Source: Mesostigma viride (Eukaryota; Streptophyta; Mesostigmatophyceae; Mesostigmatales; Mesostigmataceae). Taken from it: a stretch of 62,000 bases of DNA. The notes beneath the pieces are model-generated. The model was not told where the DNA came from, did not search any database, and saw nothing but the letters and a program-made list of their open reading frames with translations. The stretch spans positions 1-62,000 of the forward strand of contig RPFO01000796.1 in NCBI GenBank assembly GCA_009746045.1, given 5' to 3'. The position numbers and the translations under genes are program-made. This document shows positions 33,001-51,183 of this stretch, piece by piece. Each line of letters opens with the position of its first letter. Positions within the stretch are counted from its first letter, which is position 1.

Positions 33001-36000
33001 GGGGGAGGCAGGGGAGGCAGGGGGAGGCAGGGGAGGCAGGGGGAGGCAGGGGGAGGCAGGGGGAGGCAGGGGGAGGCAGGGGGAGGCAGGGGGAGGCAGG
33101 GGGAGGCAGGGGGAGGCAGGGGGAGGCAGGGGGAGGCAGGGGGAGGCAGGGGGAGGCAGGGGGAGGCAGGGGGAGGCAGGGGGAGGCAGGGGAGGCAGGG
33201 GAGGCAGGGGGAGGCAGGGGGAGGCAGGGGGAGGCAGGGGGAGGCAGGGGGAGGCAGGGGGAGGCAGGGGAGGCAGGGGGAGGCAAGGGGAGGCAAGGGG
33301 AGGCAAGGGGAGGCAAGGGGAGGCAAGGGGAGGCAAGGGGAGGCAAGGGGAGGCAAGGGGAGGCAAGGGGAGGCAAGGGGAGGCAAGGGGAGGCAAGGGG
33401 AGGCAAGGGGAGGCAAGGGGAGGCAAGGGGAGGCAAGGGGAGGCAAGGGGAGGCAAGGGGAGGCAAGGGGAGGCAAGGGGAGGCAAGGGGAGGCAAGGGG
33501 AGGCAAGGGGAGGCAAGGGGAGGCAAGGGGAGGCAAGGGGAGGCAAGGGGAGGCAAGGGGAGGCAAGGGGAGGCAAGGGGAGGCAAGGGGAGGCAAGGGG
33601 AGGCAAGGGGAGGCAAGGGGAGGCAAGGGGAGGCAAGGGGAGGCAAGGGGAGGCAAGGGGAGGCAAGGGGAGGCAAGGGGAGGCAAGGGGAGGCAAGGGG
33701 AGGCAAGGGGAGGCAAGGGGAGGCAAGGGGAGGCAAGGGGAGGCAAGGGGAGGCAAGGGGAGGCAAGGGGAGGCAAGGGGAGGCAAGGGGAGGCAAGGGG
33801 AGGCAAGGGGAGGCAAGGGGAGGCAAGGGGAGGCAAGGGGAGGCAAGGGGAGGCAAGGGGAGGCAAGGGGAGGCAAGGGGAGGCAAGGGGAGGCAAGGGG
33901 AGGCAAGGGGAGGCAAGGGGAGGCAAGGGGAGGCAAGGGGAGGCAGGGGGAGGCAGGGGGAGGCAGGGGGAGGCAGGGGGAGGCAGGGGGAGGCAGGGGG
34001 AGGCAGGGGAGGCAGGGGAGGCAAGGGGAGGCAAGGGGAGGCAAGGGGAGGCAAGGGGAGGCAAGGGGAGGCAAGGGGAGGCAAGGGGAGGCAAGGGGAG
34101 GCAAGGGGAGGCAAGGGGAGGCAAGGGGAGGCAAGGGGAGGCAAGGGGAGGCAAGGGGAGGCAAGGGGAGGCAAGGGGAGGCAAGGGGAGGCAAGGGGAG
34201 GCAAGGGGAGGCAAGGGGAGGCAAGGGGAGGCAAGGGGAGGCAAGGGGAGGCAAGGGGAGGCAAGGGGAGGCAAGGGGAGGCAAGGGGAGGCAAGGGGAG
34301 GCAAGGGGAGGCAAGGGGAGGCAAGGGGAGGCAAGGGGAGGCAAGGGGAGGCAAGGGGAGGCAAGGGGAGGCAAGGGGAGGCAAGGGGAGGCAAGGGGAG
34401 GCAAGGGGAGGCAAGGGGAGGCAAGGGGAGGCAAGGGGAGGCAAGGGGAGGCAAGGGGAGGCAAGGGGAGGCAAGGGGAGGCAAGGGGAGGCAAGGGGAG
34501 GCAAGGGGAGGCAAGGGGAGGCAAGGGGAGGCAAGGGGAGGCAAGGGGAGGCAAGGGGAGGCAAGGGGAGGCAAGGGGAGGCAAGGGGAGGCAAGGGGAG
34601 GCAAGGGGGGCAAGGGGGGCAAGGGGAGGCAAGGGGAGGCAAGGGGGGCAAGGGGAGGCAAGGGGAGGCAAGGGGAGGCAAGGGGAGGCAAGGGGAGGCA
34701 AGGGGAGGCAAGGGGAGGCAAGGGGAGGCAAGGGGAGGCAAGGGGAGGCAAGGGGAGGCAAGGGGAGGCAAGGGGAGGCAAGGGGAGGCAAGGGGAGGCA
34801 AGGGGAGGCAGGGGGAGGCAAGGGGAGGCAGGGGGAGGGAAGGGGAGGCAAGGGGAGGCAGTGCCAGGGGCTGGCTAGCTGTGCACCAACAGTGCCCATG
34901 CATGACAACGTGACAGCTGTCAATGTTGACCGGTCAGGAATGTCCTGACTTCCCTAGAGTAGCCCAACACAATGATGTGCCTTTATTGGACAGCTCAGCA
35001 CCAGGCCCCTGCGGCCATGCGTACGCAGACTACATGCCCTCAGTCAACACAGCAGACAGGCTGCCTTTGTACAAGTGCTATCACGGCCACTAGATAGGGG
35101 ACGTGGGAGGGCGAGTGGCGGCCAGGCATGTGCACAGCATGATGGCACGGCAGAATGTGGATGGCGTGGGGACTCACGCGTCGCGCCCCTCGAACAGCAC
35201 GCAGACCTTCATCTTGGAGTATGAGACCCACTCTTGCATCTTCACCAGCTCGATCTGGGCAAGGCAGAGTCATGCATTACATGAAACGATGATGAGCTCA
35301 TATTAGTCATATGCTATCAAACATTGCCGGGGAACCACACCTGCATCTGCACCAGCCTAATCTGTGCAAGCCCAAGGCATACGTCATGGGAGAAGAAAAG
35401 CAATCAAAACACTACATAAGCTATCATTTGAAACAACAACGAGTACCAAGGCATGGTGGACAGACACGTCGACTCGCTCCCTCGAGCCAAGGCCATGTGA
35501 TGCACGCAGCCCAATACACCTGGGAGGGGGATGGAGGGGGAGCCAGGTTGATTGGCCATGTGTGGCTAACAGATGGGGGGGGGGGGGGGGATAACAGATG
35601 GGGGGGGGAATGACTACAGGGCCCCAATCCTAAAACACGCAGCAGCGCATGCACCAGCACAGGTAAACCCCACCTGCAGCTGCCACAGCGTCTTGTCAAA
35701 ATTATCGTCTTAACTCCACCTGCAGCTGCCAAAGTGTCTTGTCATTTAGGTATCAACTAAACCCCACCTGCAGCTGCCACAGTATCTTGTCAAATTTATC
35801 GTCTAAACCCCACCTGAAGCTGCCGCGGCGTCTTGTCATAATTATCGTCTAAACCCCACCTGCAGCTGCCGCAGTGTCTTGTCAAAGTTGTCGTCTAAAC
35901 CCCACCTGCAGCTGCCGCAGCGTCTTGTCAAAATTATCGTCCGGTGAGAGCCCCTTGACCTTGGATTCCGAGAGCAGCTGGTGCCACCCCTCGACGCCGA

Positions 36001-36349
36001 TCACTTCCGACCCGTTCTCCCCGTTCCCTTTGTCTTTCTTCTTCTTCTTCTCCTTCTTCACAGAGTCCTCCGATTCCTCAGTCTCTGTGGCAGCATCTAC
36101 CGTGGACGTGGTGGTGGCCGCGCTCGTGACAGCGCCGTCCGCCCCCTCCTTCTTCTTCTCCTTCTTGTCCTTGTCCTTCTTCTCCTTCTTGTCATCGCCA
36201 CCGTCCTCGTCCCCCTTGGATGCGCGCACAACCTGGAAGGTGGGCGAGCCGCGCCTGGGTGGGGTTGCCAGCGGGGGCAATACCCAACGCGACACGTGGC
36301 GGAGCCGGGTTGGGCGATTAATAACGACCGGGAGAGAAAAGAGTATCAA
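27009..36349 (-). CDS. Polyphosphate kinase 2 (PPK2 family), probably plastid-targeted
   Basis: PPK2 enzymes transfer phosphate between polyphosphate and nucleoside di- or monophosphates. Eight exons, in transcript order: 36349-35906, 35254-35178, 32320-32216, 31266-31143, 29920-29877, 28858-28727, 27889-27733, 27104-27009. They join in frame to 392 residues. The start is uncertain: the ATG at 36349 gives MILFSLPVV..., but an upstream exon at 37457 may instead splice to 36232. Residues around VVRASKG look like a transit-peptide cleavage region. They are followed by about 70 residues of Lys/Glu/Asp-rich linker. The catalytic core has the Walker A segment FEGRDAAGKGG (Lys177), [15 protein letters not shown], the Walker B segment [13 protein letters not shown] (Asp228), [41 protein letters not shown] and [10 protein letters not shown]. 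It ends EIFKF. The core is complete, so the enzyme may be active. Exon 5 of this set is only 44 bp. Three introns contain copies of their own donor edge and one an acceptor-edge copy. Confidence 0.92.
27282..27386. repeat. (CCCCCT)n-type tract in the last PPK2 intron
   Basis: Irregular CCCCCT and CCCCT units fill about 105 bp of the + strand, so the transcribed sense strand is GGGGGA-rich. A separate run of about 20 G lies at 27902-27922. Read on the sense strand, that run is the C-rich tract just before the acceptor at 27890. Confidence 0.9.
28505..28756 (-). repeat. Duplicated exon-7-side splice donor in a PPK2 intron
   Basis: The donor of the 28858-28727 exon reads, on the + strand, ACTCACTTCTCGCGCGAC from 28721. 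The same 18 bases recur at 28539 and 28505, followed by GAGGTCCAT in the nearer copy, so exon sequence was copied with the donor. Between them is a tandem repeat of about 53 bp containing TTCACACTTGCTGCTCATGA, present three times. Confidence 0.8.
29960..30060. repeat. Short degenerate repeat with GACAAGCAT/GGATGCAAGCA core
   Basis: Units of about 22-25 bp containing CAAGCATTATGGG or CAAGCCTAATGGG recur four to five times, just upstream (on the sense strand) of the 44-bp PPK2 exon. No coding signal is seen. The rest of the intron up to 31142, including an AT-rich TATA run at 30345-30396, holds no identifiable feature. Confidence 0.5.
32021..32230 (-). repeat. Copy of the PPK2 exon-3 donor edge, 180 bp downstream
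   Basis: Counting the 36349-35906 segment as exon 1, the third coding exon ends at 32216. On the + strand the real junction region at 32201-32230 (CTATTTATAGCCCACCACTG...) matches 32021-32050 (CTATTTAAGGCCCACCATTG...) at roughly 24 of 30 bases. The copy includes exon bases and the GT donor. Confidence 0.7.
32501..34862. repeat. 10-bp satellite, about 236 units, in a PPK2 intron
   Basis: The + strand is a nearly perfect 10-bp unit, CAAGGGGAGG. A block of the variant CAGGGGGAGG (with occasional 9-bp units) lies at about 32851-33285 and a small one near 33945-34018. The array fills most of the 2.86-kb intron 32321-35177. On the PPK2 sense strand it is pyrimidine-rich (CCTCCCCTTG). The unit has no stop codons in any frame, so open frames of 828-911 codons appear in all three + frames and all three - frames. 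None encodes a plausible protein. Confidence 0.97.
35230..35376 (-). repeat. Duplicated acceptor edge upstream of a PPK2 exon
   Basis: The exon starting at 35254 and its acceptor, + strand 35230-35270 (TTGCATCTTCACCAGCTCG...), are echoed 106 bp upstream on the sense strand at 35336-35376 (CTGCATCTGCACCAGCCTA...). The copy keeps a CAG acceptor. It is the only clear acceptor-side example in the window. Confidence 0.65.
35666..35942 (-). repeat. 46-bp tandem array of a PPK2 exon end plus donor, six copies
   Basis: The real donor is at 35905 (sense CTGCAG|GTGGGG). The CACCTGCAGCTGCC core occurs at 35671, 35717, 35765, 35811, 35857 and 35903, with spacings of 46, 48, 46, 46 and 46 bp. Each copy carries about 35 bp of exon, the donor, and about 11 bp of intron. 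Reading through the first donor reaches an in-frame TGA within 25 bases, so only that donor keeps the frame open. Confidence 0.9.
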
Positions 36350-37343
36350 ATGGCGGTTATGAGATGGTAAAAATACGACAGCCAGTCTGTCGGCAGGAAC
36401 GTCCCTAGTTGGTTAATTTCTACCAAGCAACGACATTAACTGGCCCGAGATAAAAAAGTAATAACCTCGTGTTCCAATTAATTAGCCAGCAATTCAGGTA
36501 GTCTGGCCGATATACTATTCCTTAATAAAAGCCGATGACTTGCTGATTAGGACTGTGCCATAATGATTGCATCAAACGTGAAAACCAATGCCGCTCCCAG
36601 GCTAACGCAGGAAAAGAACCCACCTAAAAAAATATGAAACTCTTTAGAAATTAATGAATCATGATCCCACACATGCATAACTAGCCAGAAAACGCTCGGC
36701 TGTGCTGGCAAGCGTTTGTTCATGCCCACTACATCCAAGGTAACCAAGGGTAAGGATCTGGACACAAAACAGCCCTGTGCCATGGATGGCAGTGCTGGTG
36801 TCAAGATCCATCCCGCGCAACGTTACTGCAGAAACAGCGGTTGCCTCAATCGATACCACGGCCTGGTTGATAGACCTGCAAGTCCTGGTCTAAGCTCATG
36901 CCAAGCGAGTGGCAGCCAGCGTTCAGACCACAGTGTGCAAAGGAAACGCACCAATCCTGTCACTCGGCCGGCTTAGAAGCATAGGGCCTGAGTAACCTAT
37001 GATGGTCAGGGGCATTTTGTCTCTCCGCTTGCACTAGCGGCGGCCGATCGCTCTAGATAGACCTTAGTAATACCTAAATCGACTAAAACGACACATGGCA
37101 TACTACTCGTACATACAGGCAATGCACACATTTTGTAGATCCGGTGTATACGTGGCAATCATTTCACACGAAAACAGGGATAATGCTAGAAATGGCCCCG
37201 TCCTACCTGCTCGAAACGGGTCCTAGGCGGAGTCGGAAAGTAGAACGGATGTCCTCCTGCTCGTGGAAAGCGAAAGCGAAGGGCAGCACGTATAAGCTCG
37301 TGAACGTAACGGCATTTTTCTACAATAGCACGCAAATTAACAC

Positions 37344-37457
37344 TTTCCAATCGCGATCGCAGCGAGCACCGCTTGCCTTTTTCAGATTAGTAACAGAAAA
37401 GCTGGCGGGCCGCAAAACCGTGGAACTGCGGCACGGTCTCCCGCTCGCTAGTGCCAT
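37344..37457 (-). CDS. Candidate alternative first exon of PPK2
   Basis: A minus-strand ATG at 37457 opens a segment reading MALASGRPCRSSTVLRP, a typical chloroplast transit-peptide composition. Two phase-0 donors could join it to the CAG acceptor before 36232, giving ...VVRASKG. One is a GC donor after LKK (AAG|GCAAGC, strong context); the other is a weak GT after RDWK at 37344. This would replace the residues coded from 36349 to 36233. The alternative is that the ATG at 36349 is the true start. No transcript evidence is available. Confidence 0.3.
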
Positions 37458-38448
37458 AATAGTCTGTCCCCCGTACACATCACTGCACGCGATTTGCAAC
37501 ACCGCACCAACAGGTTGCATTGATGAACCTTGAAACTAATCGCGACAGGAGACAATTCGAGGTAATTATAACCCTCTGGCCGTAAAATGACGGCTAGTTA
37601 TCACTCCAGTGCCCAGGCCGTAGACGAGTCCGCCTGGCAATCCTTGTGACCTAAACACAGAATAATATTGAAGAAACAGGTGCCTGAGCAGTTATCCTCC
37701 CCGCGAACCGATTAGCACGCAGATGTAATTTTTACTCAAAACCAGGCTCAAACCCCAATTGCGAACGCTCCTGATTTGACACATTGACACAGGCGGACGT
37801 GTAATTTTCAGATCTTTCCCCTCCCCTCCGCAGATTTTTTGTCCGACGTCATAACCTTCAACGGCCATGCTGTCGGTCGGCACACCTAATGCTGCGTCCC
37901 GCAGAAGAGTTTGAGTTGTTGCTCCCGCCTCCCACGCGGGAGTGCCGGAAAGCACTTGCATTCTAGGAGCCGATGATGGTACGGCCAAAAAAAAATTGTG
38001 GTATAGGTAGTCACTTAAGTACGGCCAGCCGACAGACGACGATTCATTGGATCGCAATTTCAACACCGAGTTGCATTGACATCTTACCGTACTCGCCGCA
38101 AACCAAGCCGCAAACCTCGAACTAGACGACCCACTTGATTGACGGACCCACTTGGAAAGTGAATTTAAGGGTGATCTTGGAAGTCGAAACTAGGTACTGA
38201 TTGCAGCTTCTGTCATACGCCCGGCGCCCCCCGGAGCTAAGGCCGTGGACGACAGACGCAGCACAGTCATCCCGAGTCCCGGACGTGGCTTTGGGGCACT
38301 GAAGCCAGTCGGCAAATAAAAAAGGATTTACTTACGACCAAGTCTACCACGGTGGGCAGAAACCAGCTTTACCTATTTTGGCGTGGCTTTGCCCTTTTCA
38401 CGGTTGGACGTAGTACATTTCGTCAATACCTAGCCAGCGGTACATTCC
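37458..38448. promoter_or_regulatory. Divergent 5' region between PPK2 and tryptophan synthase alpha
   Basis: About 1 kb, or 2.1 kb if PPK2 starts at 36349, separates the start codons of two oppositely transcribed genes. I see no gene, RNA or repeat in it. By position it should contain both promoters. I do not recognise a specific element, so the regulatory role is positional inference. Confidence 0.4.
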
Positions 38449-45890
<7,442 letters not shown>

Positions 45891-47239
45891 GCGCCCACCG
45901 TGGTACCTCTGATGCCTACCATCGGAATGTTCTGAAACACAGGTCATCCCGGCAGAAGATAGCACGGATCTGCAGGTCATTATGCAAGAAAGGACAAGGT
46001 GCCGGTTGGCGGTTTCATGGGAAACGTTTGAGGGCGGCCTAGGCAGTGGCTGTGGAGGCCACAGTCATTTTACTTACGCATGGCATCTGGCTTGGCATTG
46101 TTGGTAGTTGAAATGTTGGGTTGGCATGCGGTTGTGGCAGTGTGTGTCCTCATGGGCAGTTAGGTAGGTGGGTTTGCGGTCAGCATGTACTGCACCACCT
46201 GGACAGCCGTGTTTCTGATCATTCCTGTGCAGTTGATCTGGTGATATGACTAACTGAAGTGTAGTTGAACTGGCAGGCCTCGTTTACAAGGCTGGTGGTC
46301 ACACAGTTTGCGCACTATGACATGGGCCTTCATGGCAGGTCGCAAGTTTTTTGCAGCTTCTAACGGTCCTTGAGGCAGGACACAAAAGCCTTAACAGGTG
46401 CTGTCGATCTAGCGGTTATTTGCGGTTGATCCACCGCTTTTCCCATTTTAGGTGGAGCAATGCCGTGGAGTTCGGGTTCACTAGACATGCCAACTTTTTG
46501 GATGCAATAATGAATAACCTGTTTTCCTTCTTAGTTTTGGTTGTTTTTGTTGTTGGTGGTTGTGGTGGTTGTGTGTGTGTGTGTGTGTATGTGTGTGTGT
46601 ATTTTCCTATCAACCTTTCTTGTAACCCTCTGTCTCCCTCCATGCAGGTCTTCCTAGAGATAGCCACGCGGCCTTCACGTCTTTCCTCTCAGACAACTAC
46701 CCTAGTCCTTCCACGGCGTTGGATTACCATGCGTCCAGGCATAGTTGTCTCACTTCATGAATAACTCACGCATAATTTAGCCAACAGCACCTGCATTTCC
46801 AAGAAACAAAACAAACGCCACTGATCACACACTGGCTCACGGTTCGAGGCTGAACAAGTCTCGAGTGCAGACACGTGTGTAGTACTATAACACACAGATC
46901 TCGAATGATTTATCTAGTACCAAATCCGAAAGGCTTGCATCACTCCCCGGAAAGGAGAACTTTTGCGGATGACTGTAGGTGTCAGTTGGCGATGCCCTAG
47001 GATCCGGAGACGTCCGTCCTATAGTCAGCAAAATTGGTGCGAGAGGTCCCCAGTTCGATTCCGGCCTGGATTCATTTGCAGATCGCGTTTTTCCGCGTTT
47101 TCCGCGGACCGGCACTGAACGCAAATGGTTTTCACCTTTGCGGCGTGCCAAATCAGAATACACTGGTTGCCTCTTTGGGACTGATTACGCGAGTTTGTTT
47201 TTTAAAGCTCAACTGCGCGTGACCCGCTCTAAACGTTAG
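45891..47239. other. Intergenic region with a GT run and a family B end
   Basis: This follows the tryptophan synthase stop codon. It holds a GT microsatellite at 46571-46602 and an inverted family B end at 46729-46760. A segment at 47060-47090 contains an internal GTTCGATTCC box but does not fold as a tRNA by eye. No protein gene is supported. Confidence 0.45.
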
Positions 47240-47510
47240 CCAGCTATTTATACTTGAGGCTACACATTTCTATGCCAAACTCAAATATTACGTCATTGAT
47301 CATCAGCTGCATGGCCTGCCAAGCTCGCAACCATGGCAAGGAAATGTGGTACCGCCTCGACCGGCTCGGCAACCGGCGGCAGCGCACCCTGGTGGAGCAC
47401 ACGGGGGTATAAGGCGCGGCGCCGGTCAGAGCCATATGCCCCTTCTCAAGGATATTTGCTGCATGTACTCCAAACGGAGATTTATTACAATTTAATTTAA
47501 ATTTACTGGT
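47240..47510 (+). mobile_element. Internally deleted RTE-like LINE fragment
   Basis: On the + strand, 47310-47415 encodes a piece resembling the ACQARN-KxMWYHLDRLG region of the LINE ORF2 coded at 49925-50070, ending in a stop. It is followed at 47432-47505 by the LINE 3' terminus (AGCCATATGCCCCTTCTCA..., ACGGAG, ATTTAATTTAAATTT tail). The intervening reverse-transcriptase part is missing. The orientation is opposite to the other LINE copies here. Confidence 0.7.
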
Positions 47511-48070
47511 CTATTCTATCTAAGTACAAACAATCCTACTCTATCTATTGTGCCCCAGACCCTAATAGGGGTCTTACCTAGCATGCCTCTCGCGTTTGCA
47601 AACACGTACGCGGCTTCCCCACTGGAGGGGGTCGCGGTTGTCCTCTATAACCTGAGCCCACTTGGCCTTGCCTGTCCCGATCATCTTTTTCCAAATCATG
47701 GATCGAGAGGCCTCATAGGCCCCCCATGTCCTCTTCTAGCTGCTCTTTGAAAGTGCGGGCCTTGCAGCGGCGTCTAGCATTGCTGGGCCCGTCCCACGTG
47801 ACTGAGGAGGTGCATGCCTGCCGCCAGGCTGAGTAGGTCGCAGCCCTGCGGAGGGGCCACGTGATGTGTCTACCTGGTTGGTGCGAGCTAAGTGCCCTAC
47901 TACCAACTGCAGGCGCCGCTGCTGGATTAAAAATTAAATTAAATTATAACATGTCTCCGTTGGGAGATCATGTAGCACATATTCCAGGTTTGATGGGTGG
48001 TGTGGAGGAAGCCGCGTAATCGAACTAACCTAACTCTAAGCTATATCTAGTCTAGAAAAGCCTATCTACT

Positions 48071-51000
48071 CTACTCATCAAAACGGCTCCTCCGTTTGGG
48101 GGGAGGCGGCTTGCCCACAGGGGCTGGCGTGTGCGCCTTGACAATCTTCTTCCACCGCGTCTTGTCTTGCATGGCAGTCCAAAGACGGGAGAGAGAGTGG
48201 ATGCGGTACTCAAACTGGGCTGGGACCACTAGGTCGTCCAGCAACATCTGGGTATAGGTCATGGCATGTTTCCCTACCTTTTTAGGAATGTTCTTGGGGC
48301 CAGGCCAGGTCAAAATGTGCCGCCCCGGTTGGCCGAGCCGCTGGGGACCGGCCAGACCAAGGGCGGTGTCGACCTGGCTGGTGCGAGCAAGATGTCCTAC
48401 AAATGCTATCCTACGCTGTCTAATCTCGTCCGAAATACGCGGCATACCGTGATACAAAGACTCTAAGGACCTACGCTGAGAAAACCCGACATTCAGGACC
48501 TGTCGGAGCATCCGGGTGACCGTGCCGTCTAGCTTGGCTGCCAGGTTGCCGTGAGTGTCCATGCCTCGGCGCCATACGTGAGCACCGTGAGGACGAGGAC
48601 CTTGAAGAGCATGCGCTTGCGGTGCTCGTCCAGGCCCTTGGAGCGCCAGTAGGTGTTGAGCGAACGGAGCTTGGCCCAGGAAAGGCCGATGCGGGTGTCC
48701 ACATCGTCGGCAGTGTCCGGAAGCCAACTCCCCAACAGCTTGAAGCGGTCGCGGAGTGGGACCTCCGTCCCGTCTAGCAGGCGCGGCAGCGGTGGGCGAC
48801 TGGAGGCCCCAATCACCATCGCCTCAGTTTTGACACTAATCTCCAACCCCACCGCCCTCGCCTCCAGGCCCAGACAGTCCAGCCAGGTCTGAATGTGCTC
48901 GGGGCGCGCGATGAGGGTGGTGTCGTCCGCATAAATCAGGTCAGCCAGGCGGTAACCCGTGCTAACCCCGCCGTGCCCACGCTCGTTAAGGATGTCCAAG
49001 CCTGGCTCGAACCCCTTAAGAGCAGTAAAGCGCGCACGTGCCTGGCGCATGACGTGGTCCACGACAATAATGAACAGGTATGGAGACAGGACACAACCTT
49101 GCCACACCCCGTGGTGAAGGGGGAATGGTGGGGTGGTGCCTTCCGCAGTCCGCACTACTGCCTGTGAGCCCTCATACAGTCGGCGAATGGCAGCAATAAA
49201 CGCTGGTGGCACGCGGTCCAGAGCTAGGATGGCCCAAAGAGCCTCCCAGAGGACCGTGTCAAAGGCCTTGATATAGTCAACAAAAATGAGGACCAGCGGC
49301 AAACTGTCAGGGGGAAGGCGACGCACCTCCTCCATCAACCGGCGCGCGACAAACACAGCCATGACAGTGTTACGACCACTACGGAAACCCATCTGAGACT
49401 CACCCAGGTGTGGGTCCAGCGCGGCGCGGAGCCTGTGCAGCATCATGCGCATGAAGACCTTCAGCGCGGCGCTCTGGAGGCAGACACCCCGGTAGTTACC
49501 GGGGTCAGCAGCAGAGCCCTTCTTGTACAGCATGACGCGGATGGCCGTCTGCCACTCAGCAGGCGGAGGCTCGTCAGAGAGCAGGACACGGTTGCAGAAC
49601 GCCAGCAGAAGATCCCTAACCGCCAGATCAGGGGTCTTCAGCAGCTCAGCAGAAAGGTGGTCGGCACCGACCGCCGCATCGTACCGCAGGCGAGCAAGGG
49701 CGCCGTCCAATTCCTCCAAAGTGAAGGGGTGGACGACGTCGTTGGTGGCAAGGCAGCCCTCCTTCAAGGCGGGGACTTGGTAGTCCGCGGCCGAGGAGGG
49801 GGGCGCTGGTGGCGGCGGGGGTCCGGCGACCCCGAGGCGGGCGGCCGTCTCGGGGTGAAGCGGCGGGGGGGGGCGCGAGCCCCACCGGTCAAGGAAACAT
49901 TGTGGGCCAACCAGCGGTCAAGGCTTACCGGCGCCGTGCCGTCCCCCGTGTGCTCCACCGGGGTGCGCTGCCGCCGGCCGCCGAGCCGGTCGAGGTGGTA
50001 CCACATGTCCTTGCCCTGGTTGCGAGCCTGGCAGGCCTTGGCATCCGCGATGCACTGGGCCGCCTCCGCGTCCTGAGCGTGCTCGTAGGCCTCCACAAGG
50101 GCGGCCTTGAGCAATGGTTTCTGCAGCGGGTCCCGGTTACGCTTGAGGCGGTGCCGGGCGGCCAAGACCTTGGGGTCCTGGCGGTAGAGCGGGCCGGGGC
50201 GGCGGCGGGGCATGACCGGCAGGTGCCGGGCCGCCAGCAACGGGGCACGGGCCGCAAAGCCCGCAAAAATGGCTGCGTTGGGGGCACCTTGTCCAGCTCG
50301 TCGACGTCCGCCCGGGCGTCCAGTGCCGACAGGTACTTCCGTCGGCACCAGTTCCGCTCGTGCTCGGCGTCCGTCCAGTCCTCAGGATCTCCCTTGACCG
50401 GACGTAGAGCAGACCAGTCAGGGCGGACCACTGGGGCGCGGCGCGCGGGGACGTGGAACCGGAGCCGAAGGGTCGCGCGCACCAACCGGTGGTCAGAGCA
50501 CACCGTGGGCGTGTCAAACACTCGGGTGTCCAGAACCGAGGTACACCTGGGCTGCCGTACCACCACGTAGTCCAGACAGGCCTGACGGCCGTTAGGGCCA
50601 CGAAAAGTGACCAAGTCCTGGGAGGGACGTTGGAAGTGGCAGTTGACAGCAACCATCCCGCTATCCCGCAAAAAGGCAGAAAACAGGGGAGTGTTGTCAT
50701 TAGCAGCAGTGTCAGCAGGCGCAAAGCGACTGCCAGCAGTACCCACGGGGAGCGTGGCATTGGCGTCTAGCAGCATAACCAAAAAGTGGCGGGCCGGGGT
50801 GGCCCCCTCAAGGCTATGCAAGTCCTCGAAGAACTTCTGGCGTTCCAACGCAGGTAGACCACTATGGGGTGCGTAGCCCACCCCCACCGTGAGGTGGTGT
50901 TTAGACCGCCCCTCGACGGAGGTGAAGTGTGCTACCATAAGGCGTGGGTTAGAAACTTAAGCGTGCTGAGGCTAGCAACTGCCAGCGGCGAACACAAAAG

Positions 51001-51183
51001 ACCAACACCACCTTGGCCAGACGTACCGCTGCCAGCGAAGAAAAACCGCCAGCCACCCGCCAAGCGATCAGTGCTCACCATGCCAAGTGGCACCGTGCGG
51101 CGGTGTTCCTGGACGCCTAATATAGATACACGATGCTCAATGCAAAATGCGACTAGCTCCTCTCCGGCAGCTATGGTCGTCAT
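48071..51183 (-). pseudogene. LINE ORF2: AP endonuclease plus reverse transcriptase, frameshifted
   Basis: The endonuclease nicks target DNA and the reverse transcriptase copies the element RNA at the nick. Endonuclease pieces are at 51183-50932 (SILGVQEHRRT, GGVGLL) and about 50938-50290 (VMLLDANATLP, LDYVVV, SDHRLV). A linker lies at about 50300-49770. The reverse transcriptase at 49767-48529 has PGNYRGVCL, the catalytic IFVDYIKAFD, GVWQGCVLSP, the catalytic LIYADDTTLI, and FKLLGSWL. The C-terminal part at about 48600-48071 contains RRIAFVGHLAR. Frame changes near 50935, 50290, 49780 and 48560 break the ORF into five pieces, although all catalytic motifs remain. The long + strand frames at 49408-50570 are antisense shadows. 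Confidence 0.88.

Noticed and set aside
32188-34948. Six overlapping open frames of 828-911 codons on both strands
   Set aside because: They are translations of a 10-bp satellite with no stop in any frame. Conserved PPK2 exons flank the array and splice across it.
47020-47100. Possible tRNA or SINE with a GTTCGATTCC box
   Set aside because: The flanking bases do not form convincing acceptor, D or T stems by eye.
49408-50570. Two long + strand frames of 222 and 253 codons
   Set aside because: They are antisense shadows of LINE ORF2, where the minus strand encodes endonuclease and linker motifs.
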